Positions 1-11,329 of a stretch of DNA of 64,000 nt are shown piece after piece. This stretch comes from Lunularia cruciata. Its lineage: Eukaryota; Streptophyta; Marchantiopsida; Lunulariales; Lunulariaceae. Below the pieces are notes generated by a model. That model was not told the DNA's origin and searched no databases. It saw only the letters and a list, made by a program, of their open reading frames with translations. The position numbers and the translations under genes were made by a program. How positions within the stretch are numbered: the first letter of the stretch is position 1; every line of letters begins with the position of its first letter. The stretch covers positions 70,818,333 through 70,882,332 of the forward strand of contig OX419756.1 of NCBI GenBank assembly GCA_948567375.1, read 5' to 3'.

Positions 1-3000
1 CCGGAACCAGCATATTGGATGAAGCTTGGGGAGACGAGAATTCGATCCATCCCTGCGCTTGGCTCGGTGTGACATGTTCCAATGACACTGGGGCTGTCAC
101 AGGCCTCGCTCTTCCTGGTCTGCAATTGCACGGGCAAATTTCCCCGGCGCTGGGGCGGCTGAGAAGTTTAGAGTCTCTCGATCTGGGTGACAACAACTTC
201 ACCGGGCTGATCCCTCAGGAGATTGGGGGGTTGTCCCTGCTTCGGGTGTTGAACTTGTACAATAACCAGTTGACAGGCAACATTCCATCGTCTCTTGGAT
301 GGATATCCACGCTGGAGGATCTCTATCTCAACGGGAATTTGCTAAATGGCTCTATGCCGCCGTCTCTCGTGAACTGTACCAGTCTACGACAGTTGCACCT
401 TTACGACAACTTCCTTGTAGGCGACATACCCCACGAATATGGAGGCCTCTACAATTTAGACGCATTCCGAATCGGAGGCAATAAACTCTCCGGTCCGCTT
501 CCAGGGTCCCTTGGCAACTGTGGCAACCTCACTGTGTTGGGAGTTGCATACAATCCTCTGACTGGATTGCTCCCTCCTGAATTGGGAAACCTCCAAAAGC
601 TCAAGTCCATGGTTCTCATAGGCACGCTCATGACTGGACCTATTCCTCCGGAGTATGGGAACCTGACCTCGCTTGTCACCATGGCTCTGTACAGCACTTA
701 CATTTCTGGAACTATTCCACCAGAACTTGGGAGGCTCCAAAATGTGCAGTTCATGTGGCTGTACTTGAATAACATCACAGGCCGTATACCTCCCGAATTG
801 GGTAATTGTAGCTCTCTCCAGAGCTTAGATCTCTCGTACAATCAGCTCACTGGTAGCATTCCTGGAGAGTTGGGGAACGCTCCGATGCTGACCGTGATCA
901 ACCTTTTTGTGAACAAGTTGAATGGCAGCATTCCCGTGGGGCTTTCCAGAGGTCCAAGCCTCACGACGCTGGAGCTGTACGATAACCAGCTGAGCGGCCC
1001 TATACCCCCGGAGCTGGGGCAGACGCCAAACTTAGCTGTTCTCGCAGCTTGGAAGAACCGGCTGTCAGGATCCATTCCTAAGAGTTTGGGAAATTGTAAG
1101 AGCCTCAATATCTTGGACATCTCCTTGAATCGTCTGGAGGGTGAGATACCTGCGGAGATTTTCAAACAAGGGAGCCTGCAGCGACTCTTTCTGTTCTCGA
1201 ATCGGCTGACGGGTCCTATACCCCCAGAGATCAAGTATGCATTCAATTTGACGAGGATACGACTGGCTAGGAATCAGCTGAGTGGCACCATTCCTTCCGA
1301 GCTGGCGCAGCTTTCGAACCTCACCTACTTAGACCTTCAGTCTAACAACATTACTGGTAGTCTTCCAGAAGGCTTTTTGGAAAGCAGATCTCTTCAAGCT
1401 CTCATCCTCGCCAACAATTTTCTCACGGGTGAGGTTCCTGCACAGCTCGGAAATGTGCACTCGCTCATCCAGTTGGACCTCTCAGCCAATAATCTATATG
1501 GTCCCATCCCCGCCGAAATTGGGAATCTCAGGAGGCTCATAAGTCTCAATCTCAGTATGAACCATCTTACTGGTTTCATTCCACCGGAGTTGAGTGATTG
1601 CCAAGCATTGAATGAGCTCGATCTTGGAGGCAATCAACTCAGCGGTAGAATTCCCTTTGAAATCGGTCGACTGAGCAGCTTAGAGATCAGTCTCAATCTA
1701 AGCTGGAACAACTTCTCTGGCCCGATCCCAGCTAGCTTGGGGAATCTGACTAAGCTTTCTAAGTTAGACCTGTCACACAATTTTCTCACCGGGAACGTTC
1801 TCCAACTAGATAACCTGGTCAGTCTCACCTTTGTAAATATATCCAACAACCTGTTCACTGGCCCATTACCAAATATCTTTTTCCGCCCAATGATGACTCT
1901 GTCGTACTTCGGGAACCCTGGCCTATGTGGTGCCACTCTGAGTCATGGTTGCGGTGACGATTCGCCAGACTCGACGGGCCATTCCAAGCGTCATCTTTCC
2001 TCTTCACAAAAGGCGGCAATTTGGGTCACCTTAGCGCTATTTTTTGTTCTAGCAGCTCTGTTTGTTCTACTGGGGATTCTGTGGTACGTAGGGCGCTATG
2101 ATAGAACCTTGCAACACTATGTGGACCCGGCGACGTCATCGCAATGGACACTTATTCCGTTTCAAAAGCTTGAAGTATCCATCGAAGAGATTATATTTTG
2201 CCTCAACGAGGCAAATGTTATAGGTCGTGGTGGATCAGGAACCGTATACAGAGCATTCGTATCAGGTGGGCAAATTATTGCTGTCAAGAAGCTGTGGATG
2301 CCTGGAAAGGGCGAGATAACTCATGACGCTTTCTCTTGCGAGGTGGAAACTCTAGGAAAAATTCGACATGGCAACATTCTTCGACTCCTGGGGAGTTGTT
2401 GCAACAGGGATACTAAACTCCTTCTCTATGATTACATGCCCAATGGAAGCTTGGGTGAGCTTCTTCACGCCAGTGAAGTCAGTTTTCTGGATTGGAATAC
2501 CCGGTACAAGCTTGCTATCGGAGCAGCACATGGTCTGGCGTACCTTCACCACGACTGTGTACCTCAAATTCTACATCGAGATGTAAAATCCAACAATATC
2601 TTGGTCAGTTCCAGGTTTGAAGCTCATGTAGCTGACTTTGGGTTGGCCAAGCTCATCTACGCGGCTGAAGATCACCCTTCGATGTCACGAATTGTCGGAT
2701 CATATGGGTACATCGCCCCAGGTAACCCTTCAAGGACTCATTTCTTTGAGGTGTATGATCTGTATCTGATGCATTGGAAGTATAGAAGCTTTCTTTCCTA
2801 GGGTAAATGTTTAGCTCGTAGTAACTATGATTTTCTTAGTAATTGTTTAGCGAGTTCCCTACATCCTTTTCCACTCATACTCCTAAACTCCTACTGGGCC
2901 CTGGACTTAGTAGCAAACTTGTCTTCTTGACCCGCAAATCAGGATACGCTTCATAGATACGTTACCAACTCAATACTTGACGTAGGATGTGTCACCTGGA

Positions 3001-3960
3001 CAGTTAGAACTCAGGAACATTCCCTGAAGTTTCCGTGAAGTAGATCAGATTCTTTTTCTTTCAACTTATGTGGAGGTCCGCATATAGATTCGTGGATCAA
3101 TTACCCTTGTACCATGCCATAGACAAGATAAGAATGCCGCCAAAACTTTTTCAGCATTAGAATCTATCGATCATATTGGAGACCAATCCACGTATTGTCT
3201 TGAACAGTCCCATACATATTTTGGCATATCCTCTATTCCACAGACTGACATCGTCGGTGCTTATTTGTATGAGCGAATTCCCTGCATTATAGAGCCAGTT
3301 AGTAAGTGTCTTAACCTGGGTGAAGACGCTTACTATAAAGACACATCACTGGGGATGATTTTTTGAATTTCAGTTTGACATATGGGTTACATGCGTGAAC
3401 AGTATGCTCAAAATGATTGTTTGATGGCTACATGTTCTTCTGAAGCCAAAAGATTGTATCTCCAATTTCCTGTCGTTTTGAATGCAAGTTGCCGCATGTC
3501 TGTTTCCTTACCGATCATCTGTATTGCAGAATATGCTTACACTATGAAGATCACGGAGAAGAGCGATGTGTACAGCTTCGGAGTGGTTCTGTTGGAGATT
3601 GTCACCGGTAAGAAACCGGTGGATCCGAGCTTCAGCGATGCAGTGGACTTGGTTGGATGGGTACAACAACAGGTGAAGGCTGGCCGCGGTGATCGCTCAA
3701 TATGTGATCATCGACTGGACGGGTTACCGGACGCCCTGATGTTTGAGATGGAGGAAATGTTGGGTATTGCTCTGCTGTGTGTCAGTCCAAGTCCGAACGA
3801 CCGACCGACAATGAGGGAAGTGGTTGCCATGCTTGTGGCGATTCAGCTAGACAACGGGAGCTGGTCAAAGAGCAAGTCCTTGAGCAATGTTCCCAGCTCC
3901 AAACAGCCCATTCTTTCTATATCCCCAGACTCGGATGACTCCTTTTGGTCAAGGACTTGA
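1..3960 (+). CDS. LRR receptor-like kinase, subfamily XI type (5' partial)
   Basis: This encodes a plasma-membrane receptor serine/threonine kinase. Exon 1 runs from the window edge to 2721 and exon 2 from 3530 to 3960; the 808-bp intron begins GTAACC, ends TTGCAG and splits one Glu codon in the kinase activation segment. The frame is already open at base 3, and the first in-window residues lie inside the N-terminal LRR cap (CAWLGVTC), so the signal peptide and start lie to the left. Counting from codon 15 as residue 1: about 24 LRRs (residues 35-630), one membrane helix (about 667-692), then the kinase with Lys758 (AVKK), HRD Asp856 (RD kinase) and DFG Asp874. Exon 2 supplies the C-lobe and a Ser-rich tail. 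FRIGGN (Arg152) and LTRIRLARN (Arg414, Arg416) match the RxGG and RxR motifs that peptide receptors of LRR subfamily XI use to bind sulfated or C-terminal peptide ends. The exact ligand is unknown. No break is seen. Confidence 0.9.
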
Positions 3961-4481
3961 ACAAGTTTCAGCCTTATGGGGAGTGACCAGTCTTATACTC
4001 TAAAGCCATACTACCGGATACTGTAGTTAATTGTGGACAAAGGGAACAAGAGCAGCAGTTGCTGTACTCAAATTTTGGGGTGGTCAATGTTTGATGTGTT
4101 TCTCCTTCATTATTTGCCCATATTTCATAGCTTTCTACCTGGAAACCCAGTTTAGCCTAGTCTTCACCGCTGCACAAGGTTGTCAATTGATGGTCTCAAA
4201 TTTTCTTTTCCAACCTCAAACCCGGCCATCTGGCTCCAGTGCAACTGGTGGGGCAGTGAGTCGATATTCATTATTCTTTGCGGCTTAGTATTAGATCAAA
4301 ACCTCTGTACATAACAGGGTCCTCCTCTGTATGGACGTCTAAGAAAGCAGTGTTGCTGGTCCGAATAAAGGATATGATGCAGTGTCTTCGACACTGCAGT
4401 TCTAACGGCACAACTTCCGATATCATCGCATCTGCTTTCTTGTCCTGTTCCACAATGGTTAACCTGAATTTGTTTCATTAG

Positions 4482-5159
4482 TAGATGAAGCTCCTCTTGA
4501 CTCAACGGCCAGGCCTCCGGTGAACAAACTGGTTTCCCATGTTGTCCCTCTCGCCAAGTACGACCCCCCGACCAGCCTGTCAACAGATAAGCCCTTCATC
4601 CACAGCAATGTAAGGTTTCTATTGTGTCTTTAATATCTTGCATTTGCACAACGTCTCATGGCAATGGAGGAGTACCCATGTGGCAGTTTTGAATTGGTTT
4701 AGGGGTGCTGGGTCCCACTTCCTTCAAGTAACTAGATTTCTACGCCCACTACCCCGACACTTACCTACTGCACACATAATAACCGACTTTGTGCTTGATG
4801 ATCTAAATTTACTAGTTGATCAGGTGAAACTTGATTCTAAATCAAGTTTCACCTGATCAACTGCGATCGCTGCCGGGAAGTGACCACCATTCTGTCAGCA
4901 CTCCAGGTTTTTGTGTCCAGAAAATGCTATGCAGTTATGGTAAGTTGCCGCACTGAAAACCGAAATATGGAAGTAATTCAACTATGATGGTGCCGTGCTC
5001 TCTTCGGTTTTTTTGCAATGTGCTGTTGTGAACTGAGTATGAGCATATATGTCTCTTTTTCTCTACCGACATGTTGCTTATGGGTAGAATCGCAGAGAGA
5101 CACAAGTGACAATCAACTTGCTTTTAGAAGTTTTCAGGAAAATAACAATCGAGGAGTAA
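4482..5159 (+). CDS. Possible 3'-terminal exons of an unrecognised gene
   Basis: Three short stretches join in phase through GT-AG introns. Exon a, about 4482-4609, reads ...PPVNKLVSHVVPLAKYDPP... with donor GTAAGG. Exon b, 4847-4939, reads ...CREVTTILSALQVFV... with donor GTAAGT. Exon c, 5088-5159, follows a TAG acceptor, reads ...VTINLLLEVFRK... and ends in TAA. The composition looks like real protein and the phases agree, but I do not recognise the family and the upstream exons are unclear. It starts about 500 bp after the receptor kinase stop, so it might also be debris of a degraded gene. The acceptor of exon b lies inside a perfect inverted repeat, which makes that junction less certain. 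Transcript data would settle it. Confidence 0.3.
4814..4862. repeat. Perfect 23-bp inverted repeat with 3-base loop
   Basis: Bases 4814-4836 and 4840-4862 are exact reverse complements, separated by CTA. Transcribed on either strand this would form a long unbroken hairpin. It overlaps the proposed intron/exon b boundary of the gene at 4482-5159. Confidence 0.9.
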
Positions 5160-7296
5160 AGTATCGACATTAGGGGGAATCGTAATAATACCACCACAAC
5201 GTATCCCGAGTCTGAAATTGGTCTTCACTGCAAGCTTTTGCACCAGGGGATATTTGAAGGACGGAAAGACGAGTGCTTGTCTGGTTTTAATGCTTCCGAT
5301 GCGTTGCAGCGCAGCAGGTCAGTGTTTCTGTAGTTGACTACTTCAAGTTCCCTGTGAACTGCCGGGACTCAAAACGAGGTTTTCTTAATGACTGCCACAA
5401 TCTTAAAACCTTCACACAAGTCCACTTCTAACGTTTTTTAGTTCCTCCAAGAACGCAACCATAAGGGGAGACGCCCAGATGTCCATGTGCGCTGGCTTTT
5501 TCTGGGTGAATGTTATTCTTCTTTCTCTTTTACCATCTTCCCCCACATTGAGATGGCCCAATAGGCCAAGGTTTTCAGCGGGACAATCGATTACTCCGAG
5601 CCCTTCAATCCCCTCACAAGATCTCATCCAGATATAGGGGATATAGAGGGAAGGCCATCATTCGCTTGAGCCGTGTACTTTTCTGAGTCTTTCGATCCCG
5701 TTAGAAACTCCTACTTCAGTTGCAAGCAATATTGAGGAAAGGCCAACATTCTTTCAAGCCGTGTACTTTTCGATAGGACGGTTCTATTATCTTTTGGGTA
5801 TGGAATTCTTGTCCGAAGGTTATATTATTGTTTATAGAGAACTAGTTGGTTAGCGTTTCCCATATAACAGATGATGCCTTTAACGTTAATGCTCTGCAAC
5901 CTTGTTTGATTAAAGTGTTTATGATTGACTTGAACTTTTTGAGAATATTTCATGTTTTCACATTGTTAGGATTAAATGCATATATTTTCAAGATAGATGA
6001 AAAATAAATAAATTAATAGTAACTTTGTGGATTTCCAATTTTTATTTTAGAATAATTTAAAATGGGCTCTTGCATCTATGTTGATGAAGACTAATCATAC
6101 AAAGGAAAAGTATCACATTCTTTAATTTATGTAATTGAATTAACTGGCACTGGCACCACTCTTTATTAGATATATGATATAGATTAGTTTACATCAGACC
6201 AATTTATTATAGATTGGTTAGATGTTTTAGATTATTGTCCAGGTTCATATTTTATGTATTTTGTATTATGTTTTTTTATTCTTCATGTTTTCCGGACTTT
6301 ATATTTCATTATTTCATATTAAAAGACAAAGATTGTCATAAAAAAATAATAATTATATCACATTCTTTGACATGAAATACTTGAATGTTTTTAAAACTAG
6401 TTGGTAAGCGGCTCTTGCATCCATATTAAAATACACAAACTTGCTGACAAGAAATAAGTGAGCATATCAAATTCCTTAACATGGGTATTTGAACTTTTGT
6501 AGAGAACTAGTTGGTTAGCGGGTCTCGCCCCCATATTAAAAGACTGAAGAATATCCGGCAAGAAACACGTAAACATATCACATTCCTTATCACGGGTTTG
6601 CACACAAGTTAAATTCACTTTCTTGACTTAGAACAAGATGAACACAAAATTCTCCGTCTCGCTTTTTCTCATCTTCTCGATTTAGTATTCTTCCTGTCCC
6701 TTCCACAGTTTACTTTCTGATTTAAGACAAAAAGAATGTAAATACCTTCCAGTCTCTTCTGCTCTTCCTGAACAATTCTCTTCTCGTGTCTTCCATTCAG
6801 GGTTCACTTTTCGATATAAAAACAAGTACATGAATAGAACGTCTTCTCTTCTCGTGTGTCTTCTTCCTCTCTCTACCCCAATTCACTTGTTGATTCAAAT
6901 CACAAAGAACATAACGAGGCAAGACAAACTGCATCTCACACTACTATCAATTGAGATATTTATTCGTACGATGTACACAAAGACCGTTAATTGATGATCA
7001 TTCTCCGAGCATATGTGGAGAACAAGCTCGGCACGTAATTTACGTTGCCTAATGAATCCAAGAGTACTCACAAGTACGAGTCTAATCTAATGCTCCTTGT
7101 TTATAATTGTTCTATTTACATTACTTACAGAGTCGTGAGGAGCTTGATTTGTACTGGATCCATACAATCGTCTTACATTTGAATGTAGATGTCTGCACGT
7201 GTACAGTGCCTTCAAATCTTCGCGTGCAGGACCATTGGAATTCTTATGATGGAAACAATGCTACTGCTTTACAAGAACAAAGTAGTAGTGTAATGA
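5160..7296. other. AT-rich spacer with diverged repeats
   Basis: No supported gene. A 71-codon frame on the minus strand (5412-5627, containing QKKPAHMDIWASP) has a protein-like composition but no recognised family and no clear splice partners. Two related stretches containing GCCGTGTACTTTTC lie at about 5647-5690 and 5739-5775. From about 6060 to 6600 there are diverged copies of a unit of about 110 bp, marked by AACTAGTTGGT, CTCTTGCATC and CATATCACATTC; the clearest pair is 6396-6503 and 6504-6600. Confidence 0.5.
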
Positions 7297-9543
7297 TCAG
7301 TGACAAGCATAATAAACTTCCATAGTCGGGAGTCTGGAGGCTGCGCGAAGGAAGAGAGGGTGCTTGGATCGAAGAACCATGCCATACTCGTCAGCGTTAC
7401 TTATGTCGAGATGTGTCTTCCCCTTGGGAGGAAGGAGGTCAAACGAGTGCACTAAGCAGGCAAGTGTGCGCTGAACCAGGAGCTGACCCAGGTTGATCCC
7501 AACACATTTTCTTCGACCTGCACCGAACGGTAGGTACTGGTAGTTGTTGCCAATATAGTGCATGGAAGAGTTCAGGAACCGTTCGGGGATGAACTGATCA
7601 GGTTTCTCCCATAGACTCGGATCACGGCCGATTTTGTACACGTTTACGAAGATGGAGCTTCCTTTGGGGATGTCATAGGAACCAAGGGTGGTTTTGGATT
7701 CGTTCATTCGAGGGATCAGTAGTGTGAGAGGAGGATACATTCGAAGTACTTCTTTAACCACAGCCTCAAGATAGGGGAGCTTGGGGAGGTCCATTTCCTC
7801 CACAGCCCTCCTTTTGCCGACCACTTCATCGAGCTCCTGTTGCATCTTGGCCATGACTTCTGGTTTGCGCAAAAGCTCGATCATAGCCCACTCCACTGTT
7901 GTTGCAGTTGTGTCTGAAGCCCCTATCAACATGTCCTGGATGCACCGAGTCACACAACGGATGAGTCATCCTCGTCAACTTAATTTATCAATCCAGGATT
8001 AGATGTGGTCACATTCTCGACTTCTTATTGCAGATTCGTGCGCCAAGTTAACTCTTGGTTAAGACTGTCCCCATGATTTTGCTTCTTCATGGTATGATTG
8101 CAATGTTAAGGAAATTTGAGAAACCAGGCAGTACCGCATATGACCTCAAGAAGGTTGAGAAATAGACTAAGTTTGAAACACCGAAGATATTTATAGTGCT
8201 TGCATTCGACCTCATTCGGAGTACTCCTGACAAGCAGAATAATTACAGATGGTGGGAAATCAAGGCTTTTTAAAATTGAGTCAGATTTCTTACACTTGTG
8301 GTTGCCATAATGTTCTTGTCCGCCAGCTTATTTTCTCCTTCTTGAGAGAGCAGTATGTCGACGAAGTCCTTTTTGTCCTCCTCTTTCTGCACGCCACTCA
8401 TATCTCTCGCCAATCTATGGTCCTCCAACAATTGGCTCAAGATCCGTCTTTGCTTGGCATGAAGCCTTTTGAATTCGGCAGTCAGGCCCTGTGGATCAAG
8501 CCACCGTAGGTAAGGGAGCAAATCTGTGATGTTCAGCTTTCCTGCTGTGTCGACCATCTCGATCATCAAGCTCTTGAAATCTTCCAAATCTTTAGTGACA
8601 GGAATGTTCTTCCCATAGTACCGCTTCCCAAATAGGATCCTGCAAGTGGTGTTCATAGTCATCGTGTGGAGCACTTCCCTCAATTTGAACTCACCCCCGT
8701 CCTTTGTTAGTTCTCTGATCTCTTTCAACAGCTCTCCCTGTTCTTCAAAACGGATCTGGAACACAAATTTACCACGTCCCCATCAACTTCTGTCTGGATA
8801 CTTCTGCATTCGTGTATAATTGGGATAATGGTACTGCTATCGACATCATCATGGTCTAAACATCATGCAAGGGCAGCTTAGCGCAGATCAAAGCGTGTGT
8901 TGTTAGTGCATGGACTATTCAATGTGTGCGGCAAGTTTCTATTCTATGTAAATCAATCCCATTTTCGTCTCCGAATGGACATGATGTAATGGACTGAGGA
9001 ACTCGAATGGCAGTCAAGCCATCAAAGTATATCGAAACAAGTTCCTAACTGTAATTCCATGCATATTTATTTCCATACCTGGTAGGAATTGTTGATTTTT
9101 GAAGCACAAAGAAGCTCAGTGGTGCAGATTTTCCGAGTCTGTCTCAAAGTTGGGGTATTAGGAGCGAAGCCCATATTAGAGGCTCCAAACCCGAAGTACG
9201 TGGCATTTGAGTACAGAATGCCGGAGTGTGCTCGAGATGCGAACTCGGCGTCTTTCTCCCTCATAAGCTCTTCGGCTAGTTCAGCTGAGGAGACGACGAC
9301 CACAGGCAGTACACCAAGTCTCAGATAAATCAGAGGCCCATACTTGTCCGCCATTTTGGCAAATAAAGTATGCAGCTCAGTTCCCATAGAAAGCATGGCT
9401 CCGATGACCGGCAAGTTGACAGGACCTGGGGGAAGCCTCAAGGGACGACCAAAAATGATTCTGCGCATTATGAACAAGAAGCCTATGCTCGCAACTGCGA
9501 CGGTCACCCACATTGCTCCTGGGGGAATGGAGTTTGCCTCCAT
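7297..9543 (-). CDS. Cytochrome P450 monooxygenase, A-type (CYP71 clan)
   Basis: This encodes an ER-anchored haem-thiolate monooxygenase; the substrate cannot be read from sequence. There are three exons on the minus strand: 9079-9543, 8294-8755 and 7297-7935. All junctions are phase 0 with GT-AG introns of 323 and 358 bp (donors GTATGG and GTAAGA), giving 521 residues, normal for the family. I chose the ATG at 9543 because it puts a single membrane helix (residues 10-26) just before the proline-rich hinge (PPGP, 38-41). An in-frame ATG at 9555 is nearly equivalent, and one at 9648 would add a 35-residue polar extension. Key motifs are present: I-helix GASDTT (314-319), ExxR as EVLR (371-374), PERF (426-429) and the haem loop FGAGRRKCVG with Cys453. 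The FxxGxRxCxG form and PERF place it among plant A-type P450s. I cannot assign a CYP family number. It looks intact. Confidence 0.9.
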
Positions 9544-9789
9544 CTTCAAATTCATTACTTCAATAATAGGATGAATTTTCTCGTTTAAAAGGGTACGCAT
9601 CCTGAAGTAGCCAATCTCCATGCTCGCCCCCACGCTTTGAAGATTCATCTCTTTCTGCAGGTCTGAATATCACTGTTCTCTCTTTTAGTAAATAGGTGAT
9701 AGCACTACCTAATGTGAGATAACATTCCTGTTCTCTTGCCTCCTGGAGCTACTTGAGCTTGTGAGTGTGCATAATTTGGGATCCGCACG

Positions 9790-9797
9790 TTATATAC
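9790..9797 (-). promoter_or_regulatory. TATA-like box upstream of the P450 gene
   Basis: The minus strand reads AAGTATATAACG here, about 250 bp upstream of the chosen P450 start. The sequence and distance suit a core promoter, but no transcript start is known. Confidence 0.3.
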
Positions 9798-11320
9798 TTG
9801 TGCAGCTAATGGCACTTTGGGCCTGCAGTTCAAGCTTTTGGACGGATGTGTGTAGACCAGTATCGTATCTCTTATGGAAGAGTCTCCACGCGTGGATCCC
9901 TCCGAAATGCTTTTTCATCTTTGAGCTTCTTCCAGTCGTCGTTTCCCAAGGTACTAGATTGACCACTAGTGCTGTAGCTCTACAGTCAGCCAACAGCAAT
10001 CTACGACCATCTCGCCTTGAAATGCGTTTTGAGAAGCTAACATATTCTCGTTTCAACTCTTAGTCTTTGCAAGCAACTACTACGAATCTTCGGATTGCTC
10101 GTTGATGGAGAGGATGTGAATTGTTCTACAATTTGGAGCTGGCCACAAGTACGATACTTGCCTATTTTTATACTAGAGTGTTATTTATCGTATAATAGAG
10201 TATTTCCCTGTAGATTAGTGAATAGTTAATTTTCTTTATGTAATTTGTCTTAGAAGTGTCTAAGACAATTACCTCCTTACCTCTTTATGAAATAGGTAAG
10301 AAGTGTCTAAGGCAGATTTCATAAAGAGGTATGGGCATTAGGCCCAGGTCCTCTGGAGCATAATTCGCCAAAACTTGCGAGTTATTATTTATTTGTAGGA
10401 GAGAGAATGCAATAAAGATGTATTATATGAAATAAGAAATTTGCATGAAAATTACATCTTTTCGAGAAATTATTGGTACTTAATTTCATTAGGACTCCAA
10501 GTTGTCACTCTTTAATCTATTACCTTTGTATCTTCATATGACCTCGTACTTTTCAAGAGCAAAAGGATGTGAAGAACAACTCTTGGAATGCAAAACTCAA
10601 AAAACTACCGGTGCAAATCCCAAAACCCAAGATAGAAGGTTAAAGGGCATGAAAGAAGGGGAGATGGAACAAGAAGAGTTGCAGCATATAGAGCCTGATA
10701 TTGCTGGTACATCATTTTCTCCTCCCTTCATCCTCTAGTGCGACAAATACTAGAGAGGAAGAAGAACAATATCGATGGATTTCAGATGAATCTATCTAAG
10801 AGTAGATCCGCAAATTCTATTCTAAACTAAAAATACTATAGCTAACTTCTTTGTAGTTGACATGAGTTGAGATTACTCAGTGAGCTTACACCTTGGAACT
10901 TATAAACATTCCAGTGCAATGCAAAGGCATGCAAGCACATTGACCCCAAGTCATTCTCGAAGGAGTACATCTAGTACAGGCAAATTAGTATATCAACTTA
11001 TTGGACTATTTTGATATTACACTCATCACAATCGTTTAGAATGGTTAAGAATTGTGACAAGAGTTATGCCGGGAATAGAATACATGATTTGGTGAGTTCA
11101 TTTAATTATAAAATTTTGATATCATTTCAGCATATTCTTTCTAAAATCTTTTCACATCTCATTTTAAGTATAGTCTAACTTTCTTATTAATATGTTCTGA
11201 CCTGACCTAATGTGCAGGAATAAGCCAAACGTACAAAACTCCAGGGATCTTGAATCAACCACACTCACAAACATGTCATGATCCTGTATTGGATAAGGAA
11301 AGGAACCCTATTCATGAAAT
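9798..11320. other. Spacer upstream of the P450 gene
   Basis: No supported gene; the short frames are uninformative. There is a 15-bp perfect inverted repeat (10279-10293 with 10316-10330), and AGAAGTGTCTAAG occurs twice nearby, at about 10252 and 10299. Confidence 0.5.
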
Positions 11321-11329
11321 ACTTTGTCA

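Noticed and set aside
3382-3529. In-frame extension upstream of receptor kinase exon 2
   Set aside because: This lies within the 808-bp intron; the splice sites at 2722 and 3529 restore an exact kinase activation segment.
9544-9648. Longer N-terminus for the P450 starting at 9648
   Set aside because: The added 35 residues are polar and precede the membrane anchor; the ATG at 9543 gives the usual anchor and length. Not excluded.
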